From contig NZ_CP031367.1 in NCBI RefSeq assembly GCF_003355515.1, positions 682,001-746,000 on the forward strand: a DNA stretch of 64,000 bases, in the 5' to 3' direction. This document shows, in pieces, positions 1 to 7,236 of the stretch. Numbering within the stretch: the first letter of the stretch is position 1; each line of letters begins with the position of its first letter. The DNA comes from Aliarcobacter trophiarum LMG 25534. Its GTDB lineage: Bacteria; Campylobacterota; Campylobacteria; Campylobacterales; Arcobacteraceae. Made by a program: the position numbers and the translations under genes. The notes below the pieces were generated by a model that saw only the letters and a list, made by a program, of their open reading frames with translations, searched no databases and was not told the origin of the DNA.

Positions 1-432
1 AAAAATATTTAAATATTAAAACTTAGTATTTTTGATTTTTTGCTTCGCAACAGAAGAAAAACTTAATTATTCTCTTTTCTTTAAATTTTTTCAAACTACT
101 ACTTTATTAGTTCTCTAGCTTTTTCTAAGTTTAAGTGTGATTTATTATTTTCTTACTTTACACTGAAAAAATCAAAGTGAGCATATACTCATTCGCTGCA
201 CTTATTCCGTTATCCCTCCCTTTTTTTAATTTTTTAAGTTTCAACCAAGAAAAAATAAATTTTTCACACTTAAGAAAAAGCCCGATGAACTAACGAAAGT
301 GAAAAAACATTTTTAAAGAAAAAGAGCTTGAGTTTTTTAATCTTCTTAAAAATCAAAAAAAAGAAGAAAGAAAATCCCTCAAAATCTTCAAAAATGAAAG
401 GCTTTTTAAAATTAAAACCAAAGGATTTACAA
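1..432. other. Gene-free AT-rich region at the left edge
   Basis: No convincing gene is seen on either strand. The stretch holds a perfect 10-bp inverted repeat, TTAAGTGTGA at 131-140 and TCACACTTAA at 264-273, about 120 bp apart. It ends in the leader of the gene at 433. It belongs to the mobile element, which continues beyond the window to the left. Function is unknown; it could be regulatory or part of a transfer or replication origin. Confidence 0.4.
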
Positions 433-1050
433 ATGAATGCACAAATGGAAAAAATGACAATAGAGTTTAATCTTAATCAATTAGTAGAGCTATATAAAAG
501 CAATTTTAATCTAAGACTAGAATTAACTACTAATATTGATAATAAACCTGTTGCAAGACTATATAAAGCTACTCCTAAAGCTAAATATTCACAAGAGAAA
601 CAAATATTTGGATTTTACTTTCAGAGTGAAGATAGAAGAGTTGAATTTTTAAGTGATGATTATGGAAAAAGATTTGCAAATAAACAAGCTGATGAGAATT
701 ATAAAAAAGATAAAAAAGCAAAAAATGAAAAAGAAGCTTTAGAAGTAAAAGTTGGAGATATTTTTAAAGACTCTTGGGGATATGAACAAACAAATGTAGA
801 TTATTATCAAGTTGTAGCAAAGCCATCAAATTGTTTTATTGTTGTTAAAAAAATATCTTCTAAAATAATTAATGAAAGTACTGGTTGCAATATGTCAGCT
901 TATATAAAACCTTTACCAAATGAATTTATAAATGATAAAGAAACAAAATATAAATTAAATGGAAAATCAATAAAAACATCTTCTTTTTCTTGGGCTTATA
1001 AAGTTGAAAATATTGAAACTGAAAAAGCTTATTGTAGTTGGTATTACTAA
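433..1050 (+). CDS. Hypothetical plasmid/phage-type protein with WGYEQTNVDYYQVV signature
   Basis: About 205 aa, cytoplasmic, no membrane segment. The frame is open from a TTG at 328, but the ATG at 433 is chosen because AAAGGA sits 8 bases before it, whereas the upstream frame is lysine-rich low-complexity sequence without a ribosome binding site. The middle carries VGDIF..SWGYEQTNVDYYQVV followed by a Y-I-K-P-L-P-N-F segment. I associate this signature with small domains found in many plasmid and phage proteins of unknown function. It is the first gene of the rightward segment leading to the mobilization genes. No enzymatic motif is visible and no function is assigned. Confidence 0.65.
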   Translation: MNAQMEKMTIEFNLNQLVELYKSNFNLRLELTTNIDNKPVARLYKATPKAKYSQEKQIFGFYFQSEDRRVEFLSDDYGKRFANKQADENYKKDKKAKNEKEALEVKVGDIFKDSWGYEQTNVDYYQVVAKPSNCFIVVKKISSKIINESTGCNMSAYIKPLPNEFINDKETKYKLNGKSIKTSSFSWAYKVENIETEKAYCSWYY

Positions 1051-1171
1051 TACTAACTACAAACTATTTAGGAGGTGATGAAGTGTAAAAATAAATTTAA
1101 AAAAATAGTTATTTAGGTTTTTGTTTTGCCTTTTTGGCATTAACTTTTTTATTTTATGTAAAGGATATAAA

Positions 1172-1315
1172 ATGAAGTTTGGAAAATATTTATTTGAAAG
1201 CTTTAAAGAGTTTCAAGAAATTAAAAACGAAGCAATTAAAGTAGGGGCAATAACAGCTGAACAATTTTTTAATTTCTTAGGGTCAAATTATAGTCATAAA
1301 TTGATTAAAAACTAA
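1172..1315 (+). CDS. Small hypothetical protein (47 aa)
   Basis: The start at ATG 1172 is preceded by AAAGGA 7-8 bases upstream; the frame extends to 1121, but that extension lacks a binding site. The product is short, amphipathic and largely helical (KFGKYLFESFKEFQEIKNEA), with no cysteines or membrane span. It is followed directly by a hairpin at 1323-1350. I do not recognise a family. The clean Shine-Dalgarno and the terminator-like hairpin behind it are the main reasons to call it real. Confidence 0.5.
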   Translation: MKFGKYLFESFKEFQEIKNEAIKVGAITAEQFFNFLGSNYSHKLIKN

Positions 1316-1322
1316 TTATAAA

Positions 1323-1350
1323 AAGAGTAGGTAAGATTTTATCTACTCTT
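1323..1350 (+). terminator. Hairpin after the 47-aa gene
   Basis: AAGAGTAG (1323-1330) pairs with CTACTCTT (1343-1350) around a 12-base loop. The following run is A-rich rather than T-rich, so termination efficiency is uncertain. Confidence 0.45.
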
Positions 1351-1376
1351 AAAAATAATAATATGTAGAGGTAAAA

Positions 1377-1562
1377 ATGCAAAAAGTTTTTCAAGTTAAA
1401 AATATTTGTCCGTTCTTTTTATTGAAATTATCTAAAGATGAATTTTATAATTTTTTAGATGAAGAGTATAAAAGAATTTTTGGAATAGAAATAAATATTA
1501 TTGATATAAAATTAGATTTTATAAAAGACGGTCTAAAAATTAAAATATATAAGTATAGTTAG
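1377..1562 (+). CDS. Small hypothetical protein (61 aa)
   Basis: ATG 1377 follows AGAGGT at about the right distance. The 61-residue product alternates hydrophobic and charged residues (FYNFLDEEYKRIFGIEINIIDIKLDF) and looks like a small alpha/beta fold without a signal peptide or membrane span. It sits between two hairpins and ends at a convergent terminator. No family is recognised. It is probably a small accessory gene of the mobile element. Confidence 0.45.
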   Translation: MQKVFQVKNICPFFLLKLSKDEFYNFLDEEYKRIFGIEINIIDIKLDFIKDGLKIKIYKYS

Positions 1563-1597
1563 AAGAAAATTAAATTATTAATTCTCTTCTTTTTTTG
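1561..1597. terminator. Convergent terminator
   Basis: AGAAGAAAATTAA (from 1561) pairs with TTAATTCTCTTCT (to 1590) with one mismatch, followed on the + strand by a run of T to about 1596. It overlaps the end of the leftward gene at 1578, so it can serve both convergent genes. Confidence 0.6.
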
Positions 1598-1847
1598 GCT
1601 CTTCTTCTTTTTGTTTAATCTCAAAAGCTCCATAGTTTTTATTTAATAAATCAATAGAATTATTTAAACTATATTTACTTAATAAATTTTTTAAATCATT
1701 TTTGAAATTGTCATCTTCTTTTAATTTATTTAAAATTGTTTCTGTAAATTCCAAATTTATTTTTTTTATATTCTCTTTTTGTTTTAGTTTTGCTTTCTTT
1801 AAAGCTTCCTCTATTTTGATTATTTCATCACTTTTTTTAAGTTTCAT
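1578..1847 (-). CDS. Small coiled-coil hypothetical protein (89 aa)
   Basis: The start is supported by AAGGAAA just before the ATG at 1847. The sequence is very lysine- and glutamate-rich, with a long predicted helix (IKIEEALKKAKLKQKENIKK) and an acidic-basic tail ending KKEEN. There is no catalytic motif. It lies divergently from the mobC-relaxase pair across the candidate oriT region, the usual place for a relaxosome accessory or regulator. That role is inference from position only. Confidence 0.5.
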   Translation of the reverse strand: MKLKKSDEIIKIEEALKKAKLKQKENIKKINLEFTETILNKLKEDDNFKNDLKNLLSKYSLNNSIDLLNKNYGAFEIKQKEEEPKKEEN

Positions 1848-2116
1848 AAGTTTCCTTTTTTTATTGTTAAAAAATATATAAATGAATTATAAAATATATT
1901 ATCTTAAAGCAAATTTATCTTTTTAATTATTCTAAAGTTTGTAAATTGTATTATTACTTAATTATATGAATTACAGGAAAGGAAACTATAACACAAAAAG
2001 CAGGGCTTTTTATATTATATATTTCCGACCTGTTCTACGAAGTTCTTGGTTAAAATCTTCGATTTTAGATTTTTCTAACGAAAAATATTTTTTAAATATA
2101 AAAAATTAGGATAAAT
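1848..2116. other. Candidate oriT / divergent promoter region
   Basis: A 269-bp gene-free stretch immediately upstream of mobC and the relaxase, the usual location of oriT in MOBP systems. It contains a 7-bp stem, AAAAAGC (1995-2001) / GCTTTTT (2005-2011), with a 3-base loop, then a GC-richer block (CCGACCTGTTCTACGAAG around 2025-2042) that stands out in AT-rich surroundings. No nick consensus can be assigned with certainty. Promoters for both divergent transcripts must also lie here. Confidence 0.4.
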
Positions 2117-2674
2117 ATGAGTAAAGATAAATTAAATTTGATTGAATTAAAAATAGGTGATGAGCTATTTTCAGTATTAAAAGAAATAAATTTAAGAACT
2201 AAAATACCATTAACAAAAATTGTAATTTCTATTTTAAATGAAAAATTACAAGACATCAAAGAACTAAATTATAATAAAGAATTTATTGAAGATTATAAAA
2301 ATATAGATAATAATTTAGAAACACAAATTAGATTTAGAATAAATGAAAATGAAAAAATATTTTTAGAAAAACAAATGGAAAAAACTGGTAATAAAAGTTT
2401 AACAAGTGAAATAAAATATAGATTAATAAATACTATATATAAAAATAAATATTTCTTACCTATTGAATTAGAAAAATTAAATAATTTGAATACTCAAATT
2501 AAGAAAATTGGAGTTAATATAAATCAGATTTTAAAGAAAATAAATTTAAAAAAAGATTTAGAAAATATTGATTATGATAATTTTATAAATAATATAAATG
2601 AAGTAAATATAAAGATTCATGAAATAACAAATGAAATAAAAAATACTTTAAAACTTGCTAGTAAAAGAGATTAG
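2117..2674 (+). CDS. mobC: MobC-like relaxosome accessory protein
   Basis: 185 aa, start after TTAGGA. MobC-type proteins bind oriT beside the relaxase and help open the DNA. Two tandem segments resemble ribbon-helix-helix DNA-binding units: residues about 5-50 (LIELKIGDELFSVLKEI) and about 70-100 (TQIRFRINENEKIFLEKQ). The C-terminal half has LNTQIKKIGVNINQILKKIN, matching the typical G-x-N-x-N-Q-x-x-K signature of mobilization proteins, followed by a helical tail. The next gene starts 3 bases after the stop, so the two are cotranscribed. Family assignment is fairly secure; DNA target specificity is unknown. Confidence 0.75.
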   Translation: MSKDKLNLIELKIGDELFSVLKEINLRTKIPLTKIVISILNEKLQDIKELNYNKEFIEDYKNIDNNLETQIRFRINENEKIFLEKQMEKTGNKSLTSEIKYRLINTIYKNKYFLPIELEKLNNLNTQIKKIGVNINQILKKINLKKDLENIDYDNFINNINEVNIKIHEITNEIKNTLKLASKRD

Positions 2675-2677
2675 GTT

Positions 2678-3907
2678 TTGGCTAGAAGATTAAAACTTTT
2701 TGATGATGAGCTTATAGCAAAAAGAGTATATACAAAAATAGAAAATGCTTCAAAAAGTTCTTATAATTATAAGAAAAAAAACTATAGTACAAATAAAAAT
2801 GAAAATAATCCAAGAGGTAAAGAAGCAGTTATAAAAATCTCAGGTAACTCTAAAAATCTTGATAGTTTTAAAAGACACATCGAGTATATTACAAGAGATT
2901 ATGAACTACCTTTATATGATGATGAAGGGAACATTTATGAAGGCAAAGATGAGATAAAAGAGTATATAGAATTATATAATATTGATGGTGCAATTCCTGA
3001 ATATGAAAATACAAACAAAAGAGAACGAAGAGAAGTTTTAAATTTTATTTTTTCTATGAAAGAACATCATACAACTCCAAAAGATAAACTAATGGAAGCA
3101 GTTATAAAAAGTGTAAAAGAAAAATATCCTGATAATCCAGCTTGTTTTTCTTTTCATGGCGACACAGATAATCCACACATACATTGTGATTTAAAAATAC
3201 AAGATATAAACGGTAAAAGAATTGATGTAAAGATAGCAGATTTACATAAACTAAGACAAGACTATGCAAAAAATTTAAGAGATTTAGGAATAGAAGCTTA
3301 TGCAACTAGAAGATATGAAAAATATGATAAAGATAAAAATATTAATACAGTACAGGATAAAAATTTAACTGGAGCTGGTGAAGATAAGATTAAAAATCAT
3401 CACTACGAAGTTGTAGAATTTGGAAAAGCTAAATATAAATTTGATGAAACTGCAAAAGATAGTTTTTATGTAAAATATAAATCTACTAAAGGTGAAATTA
3501 TTGATATATGGGGTGAAGATTTAGAAAGAGTTATAAAAGAGAGTGATATAAAAGTAGGGGAATATGCAAGATTTAAAATTACAGATAAATCTCCAGTTGA
3601 AGTAAAAGTAAAAAGGTTTGATAAAAAAACTAAAAAATATAGTGTTCATACAAAAACAGCTTTAAAAAATGTTTGGGATTGTTCTATTTTAGGAAGAGCT
3701 GAAAAAGATTTAAAAATGGCTTCTAAAACAAGTGATAGAAAAGTTAAATATACATCTGAAACATTTGTTAGTGATTTGGATAAGAAAAATGCTGAATTTA
3801 TTAGAATGAAAAAAGAAAGGGAAGCAAAACAGGGCTTAAATGTTTCAACTGGTAAAAAACCTAATAGGTTTGGGAAACCTATTAAAAAAGATGATAGAGA
3901 TAGATAA
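2678..3907 (+). CDS. MOBP-type HUH relaxase
   Basis: 409 aa from a TTG start only 3 bases after mobC; translation is probably coupled. Relaxases nick oriT, stay attached to the 5' end and lead the strand through the type IV secretion system. Visible motifs: FKRHIEYITRD with candidate catalytic Tyr70, and the metal-binding HUH triad in FHGDTDNPHIHCDL (His160, His167, His169), followed by R-D-LGIEA-ATRR typical of the family. Residues about 272-340 (IDIWGEDLERVIKESDIKVGE) form the W-G-x-D-L module often fused to relaxases and transfer primases. The end is basic (NRFGKPIKKDDRDR) and may be a secretion tail. It is shorter than many MOBP relaxases and lacks a helicase or primase domain. Confidence 0.85.
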   Translation: MARRLKLFDDELIAKRVYTKIENASKSSYNYKKKNYSTNKNENNPRGKEAVIKISGNSKNLDSFKRHIEYITRDYELPLYDDEGNIYEGKDEIKEYIELYNIDGAIPEYENTNKRERREVLNFIFSMKEHHTTPKDKLMEAVIKSVKEKYPDNPACFSFHGDTDNPHIHCDLKIQDINGKRIDVKIADLHKLRQDYAKNLRDLGIEAYATRRYEKYDKDKNINTVQDKNLTGAGEDKIKNHHYEVVEFGKAKYKFDETAKDSFYVKYKSTKGEIIDIWGEDLERVIKESDIKVGEYARFKITDKSPVEVKVKRFDKKTKKYSVHTKTALKNVWDCSILGRAEKDLKMASKTSDRKVKYTSETFVSDLDKKNAEFIRMKKEREAKQGLNVSTGKKPNRFGKPIKKDDRDR

Positions 3908-3913
3908 GTTTCA

Positions 3914-5479
3914 TCATGAAGATAATTTTCCATTTATAATATATTTTTTTAGTTTATTAAGAATATCATCATCTCCATAAAAATCTATTGTACTATCGCT
4001 AATATTGAAATCTTTATTGAGAGATTTTATTATATCCATAAATGAAAATTGATTTAATAATATTCTTAAATCAGTAAGTATATCTTCATTCAAGCTTATC
4101 TTTTCATTTTTAAATTTAGAAATATTGTTATATTTTTCATCATCAATAAAATCAATAAAATTATTTGGTATATTTTCTATTTTTGGAACTTCTTCAAAAC
4201 CTTTATTCCCTATTTTAAGTATATAGTTAAAAAATACTAAACTTATTGCTGTTTGAGGTAAATCAAAATTTCTTTTATAACCTTTTGATTCCCATTCTCC
4301 AGACTTTCTTTTTGCAATATGATTAGATATATAAGTATTGATAGAATTTACTGCATGTTTGCTACTAATTCCAGTTTGTTTATATGAAGCTGCACCACTA
4401 ATTGAAGAATATAAAATTGCATAACCTTGGGATACTGAAAAATCTTCAAGTATTAATTCCAATTTTTCTATAATTGCATCACCAATATAATCTTTATTAA
4501 AATTATATTTTTCAAATAAATGATAAGTATATTCTTTAAGTTCTTCTAATCCTATTTTTTTCCATAAAGTTAGTGCATTTTCTAATATTTCTTGTTTTTC
4601 TTCCATGGATATTATAGCTATTGTTTCACATTCTTTAACAATATTTGTGAAGCTAAATAATTCATGCGATTTTATATTTAACAAATAATCATTTTTATAC
4701 GGAGTAAAAGTAAAATTATTAGAATTCTCATCTTTAAATTCTATACAATCAAGATTATTTTGATTTATTTCAAACTTAATCAAATTTGAATCTAATAATT
4801 CACTGATTATAGCAAAACCAAAATTCATTGTTGGAGCAAACTTAATTCCTTTTAGTAAATTTATTTGTGTAAATGAATGACCTAAAACATAATCTGTTTC
4901 ATTATATAAATACATTAGAAAAGTTAGTAAATAAGTTTTATTTTCTAATGACATAAACTTAAAATCTTGAAGAGTAAATTGGTATTCTTCAGATTCCTCA
5001 ATTATATGCTTTAATTTATTTAATTTTAAATTATTTGTACTCTCAAATTCTTTTTCTCTAACTTCTTTACAAATATTACAATCACATAAATTTGACCTAC
5101 CTACTATAATTTTGTGGTTACAATTAGGACAAATACTATAGCTTCTGCTAAAATTTTGTTTATATGCTGTTTTGCTTTTTTCCGAGTAAACCATCTTTGA
5201 ATTACAATGTTCACAAATTAAATTACTTTCAAAATTTGGTAACATTTTATTAGCCCATCTTTTAAATCTTTCATCAATATTATATTTGATTAGTACATTA
5301 TCAATTGATTTCTCACTATTATAATATTCATTGATAAACTCTTTAAATTGAGTATAATTTAAAACTTCTTTAAAATTCATATTTGTTAAATTATGTATAT
5401 TGCCATCATTAAAAAAATCACATAATTGATTATAAGATTTTAAATAACTATCTTCCGTGATATTCATATCACAACTCAT
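3914..5479 (-). CDS. Unrecognised zinc-site protein, probable accessory cargo
   Basis: About 521 aa. ATG 5479 is chosen; it overlaps the end of the upstream RHH gene by 11 bases (a TTG at 5482 and an ATG at 5467 are alternatives), indicating coupled translation. Residues about 88-140 carry three cysteine pairs (CEHC, CPNC and CDCNIC), so one or two structural zinc sites are likely. The rest is mostly helical. A conserved-looking segment reads SSISGAASYKQTGISSKHAVN, followed by W-E-S-K-G-Y-K-R-N-F-D-L-P-Q. I recall similar strings in unannotated plasmid-borne proteins but no function. No nuclease, ATPase or membrane motif is seen. It ends 6 bases from the convergent relaxase end. Confidence 0.7.
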   Translation of the reverse strand: MSCDMNITEDSYLKSYNQLCDFFNDGNIHNLTNMNFKEVLNYTQFKEFINEYYNSEKSIDNVLIKYNIDERFKRWANKMLPNFESNLICEHCNSKMVYSEKSKTAYKQNFSRSYSICPNCNHKIIVGRSNLCDCNICKEVREKEFESTNNLKLNKLKHIIEESEEYQFTLQDFKFMSLENKTYLLTFLMYLYNETDYVLGHSFTQINLLKGIKFAPTMNFGFAIISELLDSNLIKFEINQNNLDCIEFKDENSNNFTFTPYKNDYLLNIKSHELFSFTNIVKECETIAIISMEEKQEILENALTLWKKIGLEELKEYTYHLFEKYNFNKDYIGDAIIEKLELILEDFSVSQGYAILYSSISGAASYKQTGISSKHAVNSINTYISNHIAKRKSGEWESKGYKRNFDLPQTAISLVFFNYILKIGNKGFEEVPKIENIPNNFIDFIDDEKYNNISKFKNEKISLNEDILTDLRILLNQFSFMDIIKSLNKDFNISDSTIDFYGDDDILNKLKKYIINGKLSS

Positions 5480-5735
5480 CAAAATTTGGTATATCAGCTC
5501 TTAGGAGCTTTCTAAAATAATCTTGCCTTACACTAAAACCAATCTCTTTTAACTTATCATCAATAGCTTTTAATTGCCCCTCTGATAGATAAACATTTAC
5601 AGGTGTATTTAGCTTTTTTGTGAACTTTGTAGGTCTTCCTTTTTCTCCAGATGATTTATTTTCTGTTAGTTCTCTTGTTTCAATAGTAACATTTAAGTCA
5701 TCTATTTTTACTGGTTCAATTTTTCTTTTTGCCAT
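5469..5735 (-). CDS. Ribbon-helix-helix DNA-binding protein, candidate repressor/ParB-like
   Basis: 88 aa with a lysine-rich flexible N-terminus (MAKRKIEPVKIDD) and a C-terminal RHH fold: LNTPVNVYLSEGQLKAIDDK (beta strand then helix) and GFSVRQDYFRKLLRA (second helix). Such proteins bind tandem operator repeats as dimers. Its own upstream region is a 10-bp repeat array (5753-5792), repeated next to fic, the ParA-like gene, virB7 and the small lipoprotein gene, so it is the best candidate for binding those arrays. It is the third gene of a ParA-Fic-RHH group on one strand. A role in partition and/or repression of transfer genes is inferred, not proven. Confidence 0.7.
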   Translation of the reverse strand: MAKRKIEPVKIDDLNVTIETRELTENKSSGEKGRPTKFTKKLNTPVNVYLSEGQLKAIDDKLKEIGFSVRQDYFRKLLRADIPNFDEL

Positions 5736-5752
5736 TTTATAATCCTTTATAG

Positions 5753-5792
5753 TGTTATTAAATATTAATTAATACTTTAAAATATTAATTAT
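5753..5792. repeat. 10-bp repeat array, site A
   Basis: Four consecutive 10-mers: TGTTATTAAA, TATTAATTAA, TACTTTAAAA, TATTAATTAT. The array lies between fic and the RHH gene, covers the fic stop codon and abuts the RHH ribosome binding site. It matches the arrays at 6379, 7122, 22604 and 24044. Confidence 0.65.
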
Positions 5793-6339
5793 CTCTCAAT
5801 ATTTCATATCCCTCATAGTAGTAAGATTGTTCAATTCCTTTAAAAATAACTTCTCTATCATCAATTTTAGGAGTTAAATTTTCACCTAATAATGTTCTTA
5901 TTTCTAAATCATTTATAGGGCTTCTTTCCATTGCTTGAAGATATAGTTCTTTAGGAACATTTTGCCAATTAACAACTTTTTGAAGTTCTTTTTTGAGTAT
6001 CATATCTAGCCATATTCTCATAGTTCTACCATTTCCTTCTAAAAATGGGTGAGCAATATTCATTTCAACATATTTTTCAATAATCTCTTTAAAATTAGTT
6101 TGTGGCATTTGTTCTATCTTTGGTAATATCTCTTTTAGATATAAACTATTTGCAAATCTAAATCCACCTTTTGATATATTTAGTTCTCTTATTTCTCCAG
6201 CAAAATCATATAGTCCATCAAAAAGATATTTATGTATTTGTTGTAATCCTTTGAAAGTTCCAACTTCAATATTATCTATATCAGAACTTTCAAATAATTT
6301 GTATGCTTTTTCTAAACTTTTTTTGTCTATATCTCTCAT
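5785..6339 (-). CDS. Fic-domain adenylyltransferase, class III (self-inhibited)
   Basis: 184 aa. Fic enzymes transfer AMP from ATP to target proteins; small bacterial ones are often toxins acting on type II topoisomerases. The catalytic motif [12 protein letters not shown] is complete at residues 97-108. The C-terminal helix has Ser172-Tyr-Tyr-Tyr-Glu176-Gly177, matching the inhibitory S/T-x-x-x-E-G/N motif. As I recall the Neisseria meningitidis class III enzyme, its catalytic His and inhibitory Glu are also 79 residues apart and a Tyr follows the Ser. So inhibition is built in, and no separate antitoxin is expected or seen. Repeat arrays flank the gene on both sides. Target and biological role are unknown; addiction or defence are possibilities. 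Confidence 0.85.
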   Translation of the reverse strand: MRDIDKKSLEKAYKLFESSDIDNIEVGTFKGLQQIHKYLFDGLYDFAGEIRELNISKGGFRFANSLYLKEILPKIEQMPQTNFKEIIEKYVEMNIAHPFLEGNGRTMRIWLDMILKKELQKVVNWQNVPKELYLQAMERSPINDLEIRTLLGENLTPKIDDREVIFKGIEQSYYYEGYEILRDN

Positions 6340-6378
6340 ATATTATTCCCATTATAATTTAAGTAAATTGTACCATAA

Positions 6379-6428
6379 TGTTAGTTAGTATTTATTAGCA
6401 TTAATAAATACTATATAGTATCATATTA
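6379..6428. repeat. 10-bp repeat array, site B
   Basis: Consecutive 10-mers TGTTAGTTAG, TATTTATTAG, CATTAATAAA, TACTATATAG and TATCATATTA, in the same phase as the other arrays. It occupies the fic promoter region and runs over the stop codon of the ParA-like gene. It is more degenerate than sites C and E. Confidence 0.55.
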
Positions 6429-7062
6429 TGAGCTCAATTAACTCATCAACAAATTTATCAACATTTTTATATTTAATATTTTGTTCAAACTTACCCTTTA
6501 AATCATCTTTTTTAGTATTTTCATCTACCAGTTTTCTCATTAAAGCTGTTTTTGGTAGAAATAGGGTAGGGAATCTATTAAATCCATTTACTTCTATATG
6601 CTCCTGAAACTCTTTTATTTTTTCATCTTTTGTTGTTTTATCTACAATAAAAGCACCATTTAGAACAAATATAATCTTAGCTTTTATATTGTTTTTTAAT
6701 ATATAGTGAGCTGTTCTCATACTTTCACTTATACTTTCATAATCATCAAAAGAGGGGATAATATAAAAATCACTTTTTAAATCAACTAATCTTTCATCAA
6801 AATATCCACCTAAATCACAAATCAAATAATTTGATTTTGTTTTTATTGTTTGCTCTGTTGTTTTATCTCTTAAAATTAAACAATCCTCTTTTCTTTCGAT
6901 AGATTTATTTTCAGGGATATTTATTGTTGAAACTACATTATAAGCTTCACTATCTCTTTTTTTATCAAAGTTTAAAATAGTTGTATTTAGCTTTTCAGCT
7001 AATAATCTAGCAATTGAACTTTTGCCACCACTTCTAAAATTTGCAGTTGTAATAAGTATCAT
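6421..7062 (-). CDS. ParA/MinD-like ATPase with shortened P-loop
   Basis: 213 aa. The N-terminus MILITTANFRSGGKSSIARLL resembles the deviant Walker A of ParA proteins (KGGxGKS/T), but one residue is missing between the arginine and GGKSS. Downstream are NFDKKRDSEAY, LICDLGGYFDE (Walker B-like) and KIIFVLNGAF, all typical ParA-fold strands. Family members segregate plasmids or position conjugation machinery with a small DNA-binding partner. The RHH protein two genes downstream and the repeat arrays on both sides fit a partition or StbAB-like (R388) module. Whether ATP is hydrolysed with this P-loop cannot be judged from sequence. Confidence 0.7.
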   Translation of the reverse strand: MILITTANFRSGGKSSIARLLAEKLNTTILNFDKKRDSEAYNVVSTINIPENKSIERKEDCLILRDKTTEQTIKTKSNYLICDLGGYFDERLVDLKSDFYIIPSFDDYESISESMRTAHYILKNNIKAKIIFVLNGAFIVDKTTKDEKIKEFQEHIEVNGFNRFPTLFLPKTALMRKLVDENTKKDDLKGKFEQNIKYKNVDKFVDELIELII

Positions 7063-7083
7063 AATTTTTCCTTTTTATTTTAG

Positions 7084-7171
7084 TATTAATTAATGTTAAT
7101 TGCGAATAATATAATTTATAATATTAATAAATGCTTATAAGTATTAATAAATATTAATTAATATTTGTAAT
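7084..7171. repeat. 10-bp repeat array, site C
   Basis: Upstream of the ParA-like gene. The core 7122-7171 has TATTAATAAA, TGCTTATAAG, TATTAATAAA, TATTAATTAA, TATTTGTAAT in exact 10-bp register. Another pair (TATTAATTAA, TGTTAATTGC) lies at 7084-7103, directly before the gene's ribosome binding site. Confidence 0.65.
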
Positions 7172-7183
7172 TAAATTTTGAGC

Positions 7184-7226
7184 CAAAAAAAAGACAGTAC
7201 CAGGATAAAATCTTGGTACTATCTTT
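7184..7226 (-). terminator. Rho-independent terminator of the topB transcript
   Basis: On the minus strand a 17-bp stem with a few wobble/mismatch positions (halves 7210-7226 and 7190-7206, loop of three) is followed by an eight-to-nine base U run (A run at 7185-7190 on +). It lies 11 bases after the topB stop and separates it from the ParA-like gene. Confidence 0.8.
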
Positions 7227-7236
7227 GAGCTTCTAA

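Noticed and set aside
1078-1116. 12-codon ORF after a strong AGGAGG at 1071
   Set aside because: The ATG is only two bases from the AGGAGG, too close for initiation, and the peptide is tiny. The next gene has its own binding site at 1160.
3646-3933. Antisense open frame over the relaxase 3' end
   Set aside because: Fully within the relaxase coding strand shadow; no binding site or recognisable protein.
5785-6339. Separate Fic antitoxin gene next to fic
   Set aside because: The neighbouring RHH protein lacks an S/T-x-x-x-E-G/N motif, and the inhibitory motif is inside the Fic protein itself.
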